64,000 bases of DNA from Nitrospinaceae bacterium (GTDB lineage: Bacteria; Nitrospinota_A; UBA7883; JAJDBK01). The stretch lies in assembly GCA_029261405.1 (NCBI GenBank), contig JAJDBK010000020.1, forward strand, positions 1-64,000, in the 5' to 3' direction. A model generated the notes under the pieces. The model ran no database searches and was not told where the DNA came from. It saw only the letters and a list, made by a program, of their open reading frames with translations. Below are positions 26,908 to 36,860 of this stretch, piece by piece. How positions within the stretch are numbered: position 1 is the stretch's first letter; each line of letters starts with the position of its first letter. The position numbers were made by a program, and so were the translations under genes.

Positions 26908-28305
26908 TTAGAGGATCAGCTCGGAGAGGAAAAAATATCCGGCCATGGCAACGTAGGCGGGATAAAAAATGTATGCGATAACGCCGGTGTATAAGGTGAA
27001 AATAATCACGACAATACTGACCCACTGGTATCGCCACAGTTTTACAGCAAACGTCGGCCTGACAATCGCCCGCAACAGCCATCCGCCATCGAGGGGAGGG
27101 AGTGGAATCAGATTAAATACCGCCAGGACCAGATTCACTACTGCGCCAAGAGCAAAAATTTCGAGTAGAACATACCAGAAAGGCCCGCTGAACGCTCCCC
27201 CGCCAACACTGATCGGACCGGCCAAGTCGATAGAGAAACGGACGGCGTGCTCCGGGTAGACGGAGTTGTGCCAGCTGGCGGCGATCAGAAAGAGGGTGAA
27301 CATGATATACGACACTGTCAGGCTCATGGCCGGTCCGGCTCCCGCCACCAGAACCTGGTCCCTGGGGTGTTTTGGCAGATTGATCGGGTTAAAAGGGACC
27401 GGCCTGGCCCACCCGAACATGAAACCAACCAGCGAATAGACAACGACCGGTGTTATGAAGGTTCCGATCATCGAGACGTGCCTGACAGGATTAAGGGTAA
27501 GGCGCCCGGCCCTGTATGCCGTTGAATCACCCAGCAACCACGCCGTCATTCCGTGTCCCAACTCGTGCAGGACGACACCAAGCAGAATCGTATATAAAAA
27601 GAGAGCCGTCAGAAGATACTTCGTTACCGTTTCGTCGTCGCCTACCCAGACCTTTACAATGAAGAAGAGAAACGGAAATATCACCCATAAAGAACCCCCC
27701 CACCAGGTGGAGGAGTCGGCCTCTTTTACCAGTTGGTAAATTCTTTCAATACCGCTTGCGGTTTTTTCCTCACGCTGTTTAAGTTGCGCTTCGTATGTTT
27801 CGTCAGATTCCGATTTCATCCTGTCTTCGATAATCTTTAACATAAGCCGGGCTTGAGGATTTTTCGGATCGATTTTCAGGAGGCGCTCCAGAAGTTTCGT
27901 AGCGTCGGCATAGCTCTTTCGTTGTCCGAGCAGGGTGGCGGTTTTAAAGAGGATTCCGGGGTTGTCCGGTTCGATGGCGAGAGCTTTGCGATATGCGTTA
28001 AGGGCGTCGTATGGCAGGTTCATCTTCGATAACATTGCGCCGATTTCGCACAGAACCGTGGCGCTGCAAAAAGGGAGATAAAGGGCGGCCCGGCTTTTGA
28101 TGATAGCCTTCTCTTTTTCGCCATTTGCAAGCAGAGCTTTGGCTTCGTTTCTCAGGCGAATACCAGTATCGCTTGTTACAACAGTTTTATCCGCCGAACC
28201 TGAAAGTTCCTGCGGCGGATCACTTTTGCGCAGGACGTTCCCGCACCCCGGACACTCCCCCTCATCGCCGGAACCGGTATCAGAACCGCAATACGGGCAT
28301 TTCAT
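26908..28305 (-). CDS. Zinc-ribbon/TPR site-2 protease (M50 family)
   Basis: About 465 residues from the ATG at 28305; the frame extends to 28353 but the zinc ribbon starts here. C3, C6, C18 and C21 form a zinc ribbon. TPR-like helices cover about 50-165. The M50 domain follows with metal-binding H247-ELGH and a later PLPPLDGGW motif supplying the third ligand, within about six transmembrane helices. Site-2 proteases cut membrane-embedded substrates such as anti-sigma factors. The start overlaps the end of the upstream TPR gene by 26 bp. A zinc ribbon plus TPR fused in front of M50 is uncommon. Confidence 0.85.
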   Translation of the reverse strand: MKCPYCGSDTGSGDEGECPGCGNVLRKSDPPQELSGSADKTVVTSDTGIRLRNEAKALLANGEKEKAIIKSRAALYLPFCSATVLCEIGAMLSKMNLPYDALNAYRKALAIEPDNPGILFKTATLLGQRKSYADATKLLERLLKIDPKNPQARLMLKIIEDRMKSESDETYEAQLKQREEKTASGIERIYQLVKEADSSTWWGGSLWVIFPFLFFIVKVWVGDDETVTKYLLTALFLYTILLGVVLHELGHGMTAWLLGDSTAYRAGRLTLNPVRHVSMIGTFITPVVVYSLVGFMFGWARPVPFNPINLPKHPRDQVLVAGAGPAMSLTVSYIMFTLFLIAASWHNSVYPEHAVRFSIDLAGPISVGGGAFSGPFWYVLLEIFALGAVVNLVLAVFNLIPLPPLDGGWLLRAIVRPTFAVKLWRYQWVSIVVIIFTLYTGVIAYIFYPAYVAMAGYFFLSELIL

Positions 28306-29497
28306 AATGTTCCGAAAGGTATAAGTATGCGTATGAGCCCATGGCAAAAACAATTACCAACCAGAAAAAGAAGGAGGCGATACGGGCAGGTAAAAATAGT
28401 TTTTCAGAGTTGTCGCTCGACCTTGGGGTATGTTTAAAACCACTTACGAATATAATTAAAATTACCCAAAAAAGTATTATCAGGACAATTCCGTTTTCAT
28501 GTAACGTCTCGATAAGTTGTTCGAGCGGCTCCCCTTCGACCTGCGGATTGGCGTAATATTTTTCCGTGAACATCGTGGTAACGTCCGCGCCGCTTGCGAT
28601 CCATTCTTTTTCGTCCCGAGCCAGAGCCGTATTCCATTCGTTGGCTTCAGCCACTTCCTTCCTGAATTTCGTCTCCACTGCGGATAGAATCAGACCTTCA
28701 TGCGCGCTTATCGCCTCGGTAGCCATAAGCCTGTACGCCGCTGAACCTTCCTTTGTCCCTTTAGTCTCGTAAGAAGCTTTCAGGTAGGCCCGGGACGCCA
28801 GAAGGGCGGAGTTTCTCTCCGGTTGACCGTGCATTAGCAAGTCGCCCAGGGCTTCGAGCAGGATAGTTCGGTTAAAACCTCCGAATCGCATCATTTCAAG
28901 AATGGTATTGATGGCCCCTACCCTTTGCCCGGCTGTAAGGTAGGCGGCGAACCCCAGCGCTTTTCCCTGCTCAGGGTAATCCTCCGACTGGCGTAGCGGA
29001 AGACGGGGAGTTGATCTGTCTCCTCTCATCTTGAGCGTATATTCGAGTAGTTTGAGCTGAATCGATTCCCGACCCGACCTGCCTTCCGGGCTAAGTCTCA
29101 TGGCAATGTTTATGTAGTAGAGCGCCTCGTCATACCTGTTCGACATTATCAGGAACTGCGCAAGATTTGCATATGTGGAGTGCAGTCCGGGAAAAAGCCC
29201 CTCTTTTTCCATCATGATATTTATCGCTTTGTCGTATTCGGAGGTTTTGCTGTACGCCACGGCAATGTCGTCGTAGACTTTCTGGTCGTCAGTCGTCTTG
29301 AGTTTATCTACATTCTTTTCGATTACCCATTTGTAATACTCTGGTGAGTGGCTGATATATTTACCCGTTATAAGTTCAAGGGCCAGTGGATGTCTGGCGC
29401 GTTCCCGGGAGAGGGTGTCGGTATCCCAGATGGTGGCGGCAACGAGTGTGAACCATATGAGAGGCAGAGAGGCGATACGCCACCGTTTAATATTCAT
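28280..29497 (-). CDS. TPR-containing membrane protein, first gene of the S2P operon
   Basis: About 405 residues from the ATG at 29497. One N-terminal hydrophobic segment (LPLIWFTLVAATI) is followed by a helical region with TPR-like repeats (YDKAINIMMEKEGLFPG and YDEALYYINIAMRLSP). Two C-terminal transmembrane helices come last (IVLIILFWVILIIFVSGF and FFFWLVIVFAMGSYAYLYL). It overlaps the protease gene and probably forms a complex with it, as adaptor or substrate receptor. No enzymatic motif is seen. Confidence 0.7.
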   Translation of the reverse strand: MNIKRWRIASLPLIWFTLVAATIWDTDTLSRERARHPLALELITGKYISHSPEYYKWVIEKNVDKLKTTDDQKVYDDIAVAYSKTSEYDKAINIMMEKEGLFPGLHSTYANLAQFLIMSNRYDEALYYINIAMRLSPEGRSGRESIQLKLLEYTLKMRGDRSTPRLPLRQSEDYPEQGKALGFAAYLTAGQRVGAINTILEMMRFGGFNRTILLEALGDLLMHGQPERNSALLASRAYLKASYETKGTKEGSAAYRLMATEAISAHEGLILSAVETKFRKEVAEANEWNTALARDEKEWIASGADVTTMFTEKYYANPQVEGEPLEQLIETLHENGIVLIILFWVILIIFVSGFKHTPRSSDNSEKLFLPARIASFFFWLVIVFAMGSYAYLYLSEHYEMPVLRF

Positions 29498-29563
29498 ACC
29501 AACCCCGTCTGGCATAAGAACCCGTTTCCGTTGATGAGAACGATAGATGTGAGGCCCATTTTA

Positions 29564-30529
29564 TCATGTTTTTCTCAATCCATCTTCACTGCAAAGAACT
29601 TCTTCGAAACAACTCTCCCCCTCTTCAAGGATTGATCCTGTTAACAGGACCGACTCCTCCACCCTCGCCCCTTTTCCAACGGTAGCCCCGGCCATTATAA
29701 TGGCGTTCGGTCCGATGATCGCCTCCTTCTCTACTTTGGCCCCGGCCTCAATATAAACCGGATTGATGGCGCAATAACCTTGAAGTTCAGCCCAGATGGT
29801 GGCCGGCGCTGGCGTTGACAGGTTCAGTTGTTCAATGACGGCCTTTCTGTAGTCTGAGAGCGTGCCAAGGTCTGTCCACCCGGAATTTGTCACAACACCG
29901 TATATCGGTCCGTTGTTTTGCACCATAGGAGCGTATATCTCCGTCGAGATATCGACAGGTCGTCCAGCCGGGATAATTTTGAAAATTTCGGGCGAAAGTA
30001 TCGAAACACCGGTGAACATCAGATTTTTCGAACCGGGGTCGTGATTCGGTCCTGTGGCGCCCGGGAACAGGCTGATTTTCCCTGACATCAGGGCCAGGGA
30101 ACTATATTTTTCCGGGTCCGGGTTCTCTTTTAATAACAGGGTTGATACCGCATCGTTCCGCCTGTGACTCTCGATCATTACTCCAAAGTCAGGTTCAGGG
30201 TCAAAAAGCAGGTCGGAGTTCATTACAATAAAATCGTCCCGATCGAGCCATCTTTGGGCGTTTTTTATACCGCCCGCTGTGCCGAGGATTTTCCGCTCCC
30301 TGAGAGGGACGACTTCTACACCGTAATCCTTGCCGGAAAGATAAGCCTCCATTCTATCCGCAAGATGGCTCATGTTTACCACGATTTTTTCGGCGCCCGC
30401 ATTCCTGACCGACTCAATCCTTATATCGAGCAGGGTCTTGCCCAGGAGAGGCAACAGAGGCTTTGGGCAGATGCGGCTTACGGGGAGCATTCGCGTTCCC
30501 AATCCGGCGGCCAGAATCATTCCGTTCAT
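29564..30529 (-). CDS. Sugar-phosphate nucleotidyltransferase
   Basis: About 321 residues from the ATG at 30529 (a longer frame reaches 30559). The signature MILAAGLGTRMLP-x-KPLLP is complete, and the metal-binding aspartate is in VMNSDLLFD. The C-terminal 70 residues form a left-handed beta-helix-like tail (AIIGPNAIIMAGATVGKGA). It resembles mannose-1-phosphate guanylyltransferase/NDP-sugar pyrophosphorylases such as HddC or MurU. The sugar and nucleotide are not determinable. It is divergent from ychF. Confidence 0.88.
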   Translation of the reverse strand: MNGMILAAGLGTRMLPVSRICPKPLLPLLGKTLLDIRIESVRNAGAEKIVVNMSHLADRMEAYLSGKDYGVEVVPLRERKILGTAGGIKNAQRWLDRDDFIVMNSDLLFDPEPDFGVMIESHRRNDAVSTLLLKENPDPEKYSSLALMSGKISLFPGATGPNHDPGSKNLMFTGVSILSPEIFKIIPAGRPVDISTEIYAPMVQNNGPIYGVVTNSGWTDLGTLSDYRKAVIEQLNLSTPAPATIWAELQGYCAINPVYIEAGAKVEKEAIIGPNAIIMAGATVGKGARVEESVLLTGSILEEGESCFEEVLCSEDGLRKT

Positions 30530-30546
30530 AATGTGGGTCACTATTT

Positions 30547-30555
30547 TGTTATAAT
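30547..30555 (+). promoter_or_regulatory. Extended -10 promoter for ychF
   Basis: TGTTATAAT gives a perfect TATAAT (30550-30555) with an upstream TG, a pattern that can work without a good -35. The ychF GTG start is 37 bp downstream with GGAG in between. Confidence 0.45.
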
Positions 30556-30592
30556 ACACGGTTCTGATTAAAACATATCACAGGAGTGTTTC

Positions 30593-31690
30593 GTGGGATT
30601 TAATTGCGGTATCGTCGGACTGCCTAACGTGGGCAAATCGACCATTTTTAACGCCCTTACATCGGCCGGGGCGCAGGCGGAAAATTTTGCGTTCTGCACC
30701 ATAGAGCCGAATATTGGTATCGCATCGGTACCCGACCCCCGCCTGAATCGGCTGGCCCAAATTTCAAAATCGGAAAAAATCCTTCCGACAACCCTTGAAG
30801 TGGTAGATATAGCCGGATTGGTGGCCGGAGCCAGCTCTGGCGAAGGGCTTGGGAACAAGTTTCTGGGGCACATCAGGCAGGTGGACGCCGTGGCGCATGT
30901 GGTGCGATGTTTTAACGATACCGATGTGGTCCATGTATCGGGCAAGGTCGATCCGTTGGACGATCTTGAAACCATTAGCGCGGAACTGCTTATCGCTGAC
31001 CTTGATACCCTCGAAAAGAGAATCGTAAAAACCGCCAGAGAGAAGAAGACCGGAGACAAAAATATAAAGTTGGCCCTTGAAAGGTATGAAGGGTTAAAAG
31101 AGAAAATAGAAGGGGGAGTTCCCGCCAGGCTCGCCATGGACGAATCGGGTGGAGCGGAATTTTTCCGGGATCTGTTTCTGTTGACAGCAAAGCCAGCCCT
31201 CTATGTCTGCAACGTCGATGAGGAATCGATGCTTTCGGGAAACAGCGAACATTTACGGGCCGTCGAGGAGTACGCAGAGAAAAATGGCGGAAAAGTCGTC
31301 TCCATCTGCGGGAAAGTGGAGGCGGAGCTTTCTGAACTTGACAGCGACGACAGGGCGGAGATGCTTGCCGATTACGGCCTTGAAGAGCCGGGGTTAAACC
31401 GGTTTATCAGAACAGGTTACGAAACCCTTGGCCTGTATACATACTTGACCACGGGGCCGAAAGAGACTCGCGCATGGACAGTTCCCGCCGGAGCCAAAGC
31501 GCCCCAGGCCGCCGGTGTTATTCATTCTGATTTCGAGAGAGGATTTATCAGGGCGGAGGTGATCTCATTTGATGACCTTGATCGGCTGGGAAGCGAACTT
31601 GCTGTAAAAGAGGCTGGCCTGTTAAGGGTTGAAGGGAAGGAGTATGTCATAAAGGACGGGGATGTTATCCATTTCAGGTTTAACGTTTAA
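30593..31690 (+). CDS. ychF: Ribosome-binding ATPase YchF
   Basis: A 365-residue Obg-family P-loop protein. G1 is GLPNVGKST, G3 is DIAGLVAGASSGEGLGN and the unusual G4 is NVDEES, the change that shifts YchF preference to ATP. The C-terminal TGS-like domain ends in YVIKDGDVIHFRFNV. The start is GTG, preceded by GGAG. It associates with ribosomes and takes part in oxidative stress responses. Length and ends match the family. Confidence 0.96.
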   Translation: MGFNCGIVGLPNVGKSTIFNALTSAGAQAENFAFCTIEPNIGIASVPDPRLNRLAQISKSEKILPTTLEVVDIAGLVAGASSGEGLGNKFLGHIRQVDAVAHVVRCFNDTDVVHVSGKVDPLDDLETISAELLIADLDTLEKRIVKTAREKKTGDKNIKLALERYEGLKEKIEGGVPARLAMDESGGAEFFRDLFLLTAKPALYVCNVDEESMLSGNSEHLRAVEEYAEKNGGKVVSICGKVEAELSELDSDDRAEMLADYGLEEPGLNRFIRTGYETLGLYTYLTTGPKETRAWTVPAGAKAPQAAGVIHSDFERGFIRAEVISFDDLDRLGSELAVKEAGLLRVEGKEYVIKDGDVIHFRFNV

Positions 31691-31706
31691 ACGGCCTTCA
31701 ATTTAA

Positions 31707-32162
31707 ATGAAGAAGGCGCGGACGGTGTTGCGAGAAGGGGAGCTTGCCGATCTGGAGTCAATGGTTAAAATCGACGAAACTCTTTTCCCGCCGGAAATCA
31801 GCTACGACCCGGAGACGTTTCTCTTTTATCTGCTACACCCCTCCTCGGATGTTATTCTCGCCGAAATAAATGGTGAAGTGGCGGGCTTTGCGATTGTTAC
31901 TTTAAGCGAGCCGGGCGACTGTCAACTCGTCACCATTGATGTAGCAAAAAAAATGCAAAGACTCGGTATCGGAGCCTCCCTGCTGAAAGCGGCTCACCAG
32001 AGAGCCGGGAGCAGGGGTGCAAAGAGCGTGTCGTTGCAGGTAGATACCAACTCGACAGACGCCATACGGTTCTACGAACGCGCAGGTTACGAAAAAAAAG
32101 GTCCGCTACCGAACTATTACAGGAACCTGTCTGACGCCTGGGAGATGGTAATCAAACTGTAG
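31707..32162 (+). CDS. GNAT-family N-acetyltransferase (RimI-like)
   Basis: A 151-residue acetyltransferase. The acetyl-CoA loop is QRLGIGASLLKAA, followed by the SLQVDTNSTDAIRFYERAGYE strand-helix typical of RimI-like enzymes. It could acetylate a ribosomal protein N-terminus or a small molecule. It starts 16 bp after ychF and is probably cotranscribed. It is convergent with the rubredoxin gene. The specific substrate is unknown. Confidence 0.87.
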   Translation: MKKARTVLREGELADLESMVKIDETLFPPEISYDPETFLFYLLHPSSDVILAEINGEVAGFAIVTLSEPGDCQLVTIDVAKKMQRLGIGASLLKAAHQRAGSRGAKSVSLQVDTNSTDAIRFYERAGYEKKGPLPNYYRNLSDAWEMVIKL

Positions 32163-32174
32163 TGCAACCTGGTT

Positions 32175-32333
32175 TTAGAGCTTGGTGAACTGATCCTTGC
32201 CGACTCCGCATTCCGGGCAGGTCCAGTTATCGGGAATCTCGGCGAAAGCAGTGCCGGGGGCTATTCCACTGTCGGGGTCGCCGATGGTCGGGTCGTAAAT
32301 CATTCCACATATATCGCATATATACTTGTCCAT
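32175..32333 (-). CDS. Rubredoxin
   Basis: A 52-residue protein with the two iron-binding CxxCG knuckles (CDICG near residue 6 and CPECG near residue 39) and the typical aromatic and acidic spacing ([12 protein letters not shown], then [10 protein letters not shown]). It is a one-electron carrier often used for oxygen or peroxide reduction in anaerobes. It is the last gene of a long minus-strand run, starting 5 bp after the FN3 protein gene. No rubredoxin partner enzyme is in the window. Confidence 0.95.
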   Translation of the reverse strand: MDKYICDICGMIYDPTIGDPDSGIAPGTAFAEIPDNWTCPECGVGKDQFTKL

Positions 32334-32338
32334 AATGT

Positions 32339-34207
32339 CTACCTCAAGTCAATTGTCAATGAGTCCGATTTCTTGCTTTCAAGGCCGTCAGAATCGAACG
32401 AGGTGATGGAGAACACCTCTTTTTCGCCCCCTTTGAAACCGGGAACCGTAAACGAAACCTCTTTGGTTTCGGCTATCTTGCTCCAGCCAAAAAAGCCTTT
32501 TGTGTAGATCCGGTATGTTTCGATATCCATCTCCTGGCTTGCGTTCCACTTCAGGGTGACTTTATCCCCGTCCCAGTCCCAGGCCAGGCCGGTTATCTTG
32601 TCGGGGAGTTTTTTTGTCGTTGCGGTTCCTATCAGGGAAAAACCGCTTTCTATCCCTTCTTTATTGATGGCGGTAATTTTGTAAAACCACGTTTCGAAGT
32701 TGTCGAGCCGGTCGTCGAGGTAGTAGTTTTTTCCCGCTGGTGAATCGCCGAGTTTTCTGTATTTCCCATCCTCTTTGTCTGACCTGTAGATTCGGTATTC
32801 CTTAAGGTCGCTCTCGGGACTTTCTCTCCACGACAGAGGAATGCTGTTCGGTCGGAGGCTGGCCGCTTTCACGTCTTCTGGCGGCAATGGCGCCGCTTTG
32901 GTAGTGGCGGCTACAATCTCGCTCGGTTCCGATTTGGCGTCTACCCAGTTGTAGGCCTGGAGTCTGTAATAATAGGTTGTCAGATCCTCAAGCTTGCCGA
33001 GACCGGAGTAATATCCAGAGCTTCCCTTGTCGATATAACCGTTCTTGTTCCGTCCTTTTATCTCTACCAGTTCGTCGAACGGACCGGTTTCGTTTTTTGA
33101 TCGGAGAATGAAATAACCTCGTACGTTTTTATCCTCGTGCGCTTTCCATCGAATCGGAACCTCGCGAGCCCTCCATCCGATAACTTCCAGTCCAAGCGGG
33201 GGTGTTGGCGGGTCAGAGGTCCGTACAGCTATAGAGAACGATTTGTCCCCTTCAACCTCGTAAGGGCTGTACGCGGAGATGGCGTAATGGTAGATAGTGG
33301 AATCCTCAAGTTTCGGTGAAGAGCCTGAACCTTCATTGTAATCGGTGTAGGAGATGGTTTTCCTTCCCTTCAGGCTGGCTATCGATTCGAACGGCCCTAC
33401 AGGTGTATTCGATCTGTAGACAATATATCCGGCGACCTCTTCGTTCGGGTGTTCGTCCCATGTGAGAGGGACAGACCTGATTTCGTTACTCTGTCCTGAA
33501 AGGTTGGCGGGCGGTTTCGGAGCGTCTGCCGTGTAGGCGCTGACCATTTCCGACATATCGCTTTCGGTCTTGAATGAGTTTACCGCCGCCACCTTGTAGT
33601 AGTAGGTAAACGAGTCGGCCATGGGAGATCTGCGTGTATGGGTATCGACATAGTTTGAGTTCTCGATTCCATTGATATCGGAAAGTTTCTGGAAATTTCC
33701 ATGCTCCGATTCGGAGCGGTAGACGACGTAGCCCTTTGTTTCCGGTTCGGCCTGGATGTTCCATTTGATCTCTATTTTTCTGAAGCCGATCGGAGTGGCC
33801 GTTATCCCTGTGGGGGGGGAGGTTTTGCGTCTTATGATATCTCCCAGAGTTACATCCTTGACACCTTTGGTTATCTCAACACCAGTAAAGGCTATATTCG
33901 GCTCCAAAGCCTTAAGTTCACCTATCAGTAGCTGTTTTGGACCAGCCTGACTTCCGGTGGCCGGGTCGATGTCCGCCTCTCCTTTGCGGATAACGACAAA
34001 CCTGTCACCCGCCAGGACCCGTTGGCTGGCGCCCAGATTGATAACGGCGCGGTCACCCTTCTCACTTAATTCAACGATCTCTCCCTCGTAATAAATACCA
34101 TCTCTGGTATCAGCGGGAGCTATCCCGACCATCAGGATCAGGAGACAGAATAGAGACGATAGTATGACTGTATTAGCCGAAAAAGGCGCTGATGCTGAAC
34201 GCTTCAT
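32339..34207 (-). CDS. Exported protein with five fibronectin type III domains
   Basis: About 622 residues from the ATG at 34207; the longer frame to 34291 would bury the signal peptide. After the signal sequence ([16 protein letters not shown]) comes a beta domain ([21 protein letters not shown]) resembling the flagellar-assembly T or PilZ-like barrel of exported envelope proteins. Five FN3 repeats follow, each of about 95 residues, with the recurring patterns PLxW, GYxVYRS and YYYxVxAxN. It is periplasmic or surface-exposed and likely binds protein or glycan. It lies about 100 bp downstream of leuS. Confidence 0.85.
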   Translation of the reverse strand: MKRSASAPFSANTVILSSLFCLLILMVGIAPADTRDGIYYEGEIVELSEKGDRAVINLGASQRVLAGDRFVVIRKGEADIDPATGSQAGPKQLLIGELKALEPNIAFTGVEITKGVKDVTLGDIIRRKTSPPTGITATPIGFRKIEIKWNIQAEPETKGYVVYRSESEHGNFQKLSDINGIENSNYVDTHTRRSPMADSFTYYYKVAAVNSFKTESDMSEMVSAYTADAPKPPANLSGQSNEIRSVPLTWDEHPNEEVAGYIVYRSNTPVGPFESIASLKGRKTISYTDYNEGSGSSPKLEDSTIYHYAISAYSPYEVEGDKSFSIAVRTSDPPTPPLGLEVIGWRAREVPIRWKAHEDKNVRGYFILRSKNETGPFDELVEIKGRNKNGYIDKGSSGYYSGLGKLEDLTTYYYRLQAYNWVDAKSEPSEIVAATTKAAPLPPEDVKAASLRPNSIPLSWRESPESDLKEYRIYRSDKEDGKYRKLGDSPAGKNYYLDDRLDNFETWFYKITAINKEGIESGFSLIGTATTKKLPDKITGLAWDWDGDKVTLKWNASQEMDIETYRIYTKGFFGWSKIAETKEVSFTVPGFKGGEKEVFSITSFDSDGLESKKSDSLTIDLR

Positions 34208-34308
34208 GTCACTGTTTTCTGTTAAAGGTTCACAATTCGTTGCGAATTCAGAATTCCGCACTATTTTTGCACATCTTGTTGAATGACTCAATCCAAATCC
34301 CGCCCGTT

Positions 34309-36795
34309 TCAGGAAGTCTGTATGACCACGTTGACGAGCCTGCCGGGTACCACGATAACTTTTCTTATCTGTTTGGCGCCGATGAATTCAACTATCCTCT
34401 CATCGGCCAGGGCGGCATTCTCCGTCCCATCTTTTGAAATAGAGGCGGGAACTGTTATCCTGCTTCTCAGTTTGCCGTTGACCTGTACCACCAAAACTAT
34501 TTCATCGTCTTGTAACAGCTCTTTCTCGGCGTCCGGCCACTTTCGTTCGGCCAAGTCCCCCTCTCCCCCGATTTTATCCCATAATTCCTCCGTGACATGG
34601 GGCGCTATCGGGTTAAGGAGCGTTATGAGGGTGGTTACCGCCTCTTTTAATACGGCGCTGGTCACCTCATCGTACTCCTTCTCCTCTTTGGATGGAAATG
34701 CGGCGCCAAGCCCGTTGAGCAGTTCCATTATGGCCGCTATAGCGGTATTGAACTGGAATCTCGTGAAATCGGTATTAACCTTGTCGATGGTTTTATGAGT
34801 TAACCGTCTGACATCGGCAAGTTCTTTCGGAAGATTTTTGACCGGTGGCGCAGTGACCCCATTCTGGATGGCGACAAGACGGAAGTTTATAAATCTGTAA
34901 AGTCTGCCTATAAATCGTGAGGCGCCCTCAATGCCGGAATCGTCCCAGTCCAGATCCCGTTCCGGAGGGGCGGCGAAAAGGATGAAAAGTCGGGTGGCGT
35001 CGGCGCCATGCTTTGTTATCAGGTCGTCCGGGTCTACAACGTTCCCTTTCGACTTGCTCATCTTGGCGCCGTCCTTAATAACCATTCCCTGGGTAAGAAG
35101 GGAGGTGAACGGTTCATTTACCGGGACAGCGTCAATCTTTTTAAGAAACCGCATAAAAAACCGGGCGTAGAGCAGATGCAATATCGCATGTTCGATTCCA
35201 CCCACATACTGGTCAACCGGCGCCCAATAGTCGATATCCCCCTTTGCCGCCACCTCTGTATTGAGTCTGGCCGAAGCGTATCTTATAAAATACCAGGAGG
35301 AGCACATGAACGTGTCCATGGTATCGGTCTCCCGTTTACCATTACCGCCACATTTCGGGCAGTTAGCGTCGCTGAACGAGTCGATCTCCGCCAAACCGGA
35401 GACAGAGCCCCTGAATTCGATATCGGTCGGTAACTTGATCGGAAGATCATTGTCTGGTACACGAACCGGCCCGCACGAGTCACAATGGATGATCGGTATG
35501 GGCGCTCCCCAGTAACGTTGTCGGGAAATTCCCCAATCACGCAGACGGTAGTTTATTGTTCCGCAACCTATATCTTTCTCTTTCAGGTGGTCCACCACCT
35601 TTCTGATCCCCTCTCTCCTGTTGTGCAGACCGGTAAAAGGGCCGGAGTTTATCATCAGGCCATCTCCAGAGTAAGCCTCTTCAGGCGCTTCATCCGGGCC
35701 ATCTTCGGAGGATATTACCTGACGGATCGGTATGTCGTATTTGCGGGCGAACTCGAAATCGCGCTGATCGTGGGCCGGTACGCTCATAATGGCGCCAGAA
35801 CCATATTCTATCAGGACGAAATTGGCTATCCAGATCGGTATCGACTCGCCGTTAAGCGGATTGACGGCGTACCTGCCGGTGAAGACACCTCTCTTTTCAA
35901 TTACCTCGCCTCTAGGTCTCTCCTCTTTGGTCACCTCATCGATAAAACGGTTTACCGCATCTTCCTGATCGGTCCCTTTCGCCAGTTTTTTAGCATTGGC
36001 ATGCTCTGGCGCCAGGGCCATGAACGTTGCGCCGTATAGAGTGTCCGGACGGGTGGTGAATATGGTCAGGCTATCAAACCCTTCCACCGTAAAAGTTACT
36101 TCTGCGCCGAGCGATTTTCCTATCCAGTTCTCCTGCATGGTCAAAACCCTGTCGGGCCATTTGCCACGCAGTTCTTTTACGCCTTCAAGAAGCTCTTCGG
36201 CGTAATCGGTGATTTTCAGGAACCAGCCATCCCGCTCCTGTTTTATAACGGCGTTGTCACACCGCCAGCACGCCCCGTCGATAACCTGTTCGTTGGCCAG
36301 CACGGTTGAGCAATCGTCGCACCAGTTAACGTAAGTCCTCTTCTGGTACGCCAGCCCCTCGTCGAACATTCGGGCGAAGATCCACTGGGTCCATTTGTAA
36401 TAACCTGGGTGGGAAGTGGCTATCTCCCGGCTCCAGTCGTAGGAAAAACCGAGCGATTTGAACTGTTCGCGCATCCGGTTTATGTTCGCAACGGTCCAGT
36501 CGGCCGGGTGGCTCTTGTTGGCGATAGCGGCGTTCTCCGCTGGCAGTCCAAAACTGTCCCAACCGATGGGGTGGAGTACGTTAAAACCGGCCATGGTTTT
36601 TTGCCGGGCTATAGCGTCGCCGATGGTGTAGTTACGCACGTGCCCCATGTGTATGTTGCCGGAAGGGTAGGGGAACATCTCCAGAAGGTAATATTTGGGC
36701 CTGGAGCTATCGGTTTCGACCGAAAACGAGTTATTTTTGCTCCAAACGCTTTGCCATTTTTGTTCTATGGCGGAATAATCGTAGGAATCTGACAT
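34309..36795 (-). CDS. leuS: Leucyl-tRNA synthetase
   Basis: An 828-residue class I aminoacyl-tRNA synthetase. The HIGH motif appears as GNIHMGHVRN and KMSKS as AKMSKSKGN. The CP1 editing domain is present (TTRPDTLYGATF), as is the zinc-finger region CxxC (WCDDC, then WRCDN) and the C-terminal anticodon-binding domain. Length is normal for bacterial LeuRS. It follows the Hpt gene by about 65 bp on the same strand. Confidence 0.97.
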   Translation of the reverse strand: MSDSYDYSAIEQKWQSVWSKNNSFSVETDSSRPKYYLLEMFPYPSGNIHMGHVRNYTIGDAIARQKTMAGFNVLHPIGWDSFGLPAENAAIANKSHPADWTVANINRMREQFKSLGFSYDWSREIATSHPGYYKWTQWIFARMFDEGLAYQKRTYVNWCDDCSTVLANEQVIDGACWRCDNAVIKQERDGWFLKITDYAEELLEGVKELRGKWPDRVLTMQENWIGKSLGAEVTFTVEGFDSLTIFTTRPDTLYGATFMALAPEHANAKKLAKGTDQEDAVNRFIDEVTKEERPRGEVIEKRGVFTGRYAVNPLNGESIPIWIANFVLIEYGSGAIMSVPAHDQRDFEFARKYDIPIRQVISSEDGPDEAPEEAYSGDGLMINSGPFTGLHNRREGIRKVVDHLKEKDIGCGTINYRLRDWGISRQRYWGAPIPIIHCDSCGPVRVPDNDLPIKLPTDIEFRGSVSGLAEIDSFSDANCPKCGGNGKRETDTMDTFMCSSWYFIRYASARLNTEVAAKGDIDYWAPVDQYVGGIEHAILHLLYARFFMRFLKKIDAVPVNEPFTSLLTQGMVIKDGAKMSKSKGNVVDPDDLITKHGADATRLFILFAAPPERDLDWDDSGIEGASRFIGRLYRFINFRLVAIQNGVTAPPVKNLPKELADVRRLTHKTIDKVNTDFTRFQFNTAIAAIMELLNGLGAAFPSKEEKEYDEVTSAVLKEAVTTLITLLNPIAPHVTEELWDKIGGEGDLAERKWPDAEKELLQDDEIVLVVQVNGKLRSRITVPASISKDGTENAALADERIVEFIGAKQIRKVIVVPGRLVNVVIQTS

Positions 36796-36860
36796 TTATG
36801 TTTCCTGTAAGAACTGTACTTTAAAGGGGGAAATTATACTACAGAGATTCCGAAAAGCGA

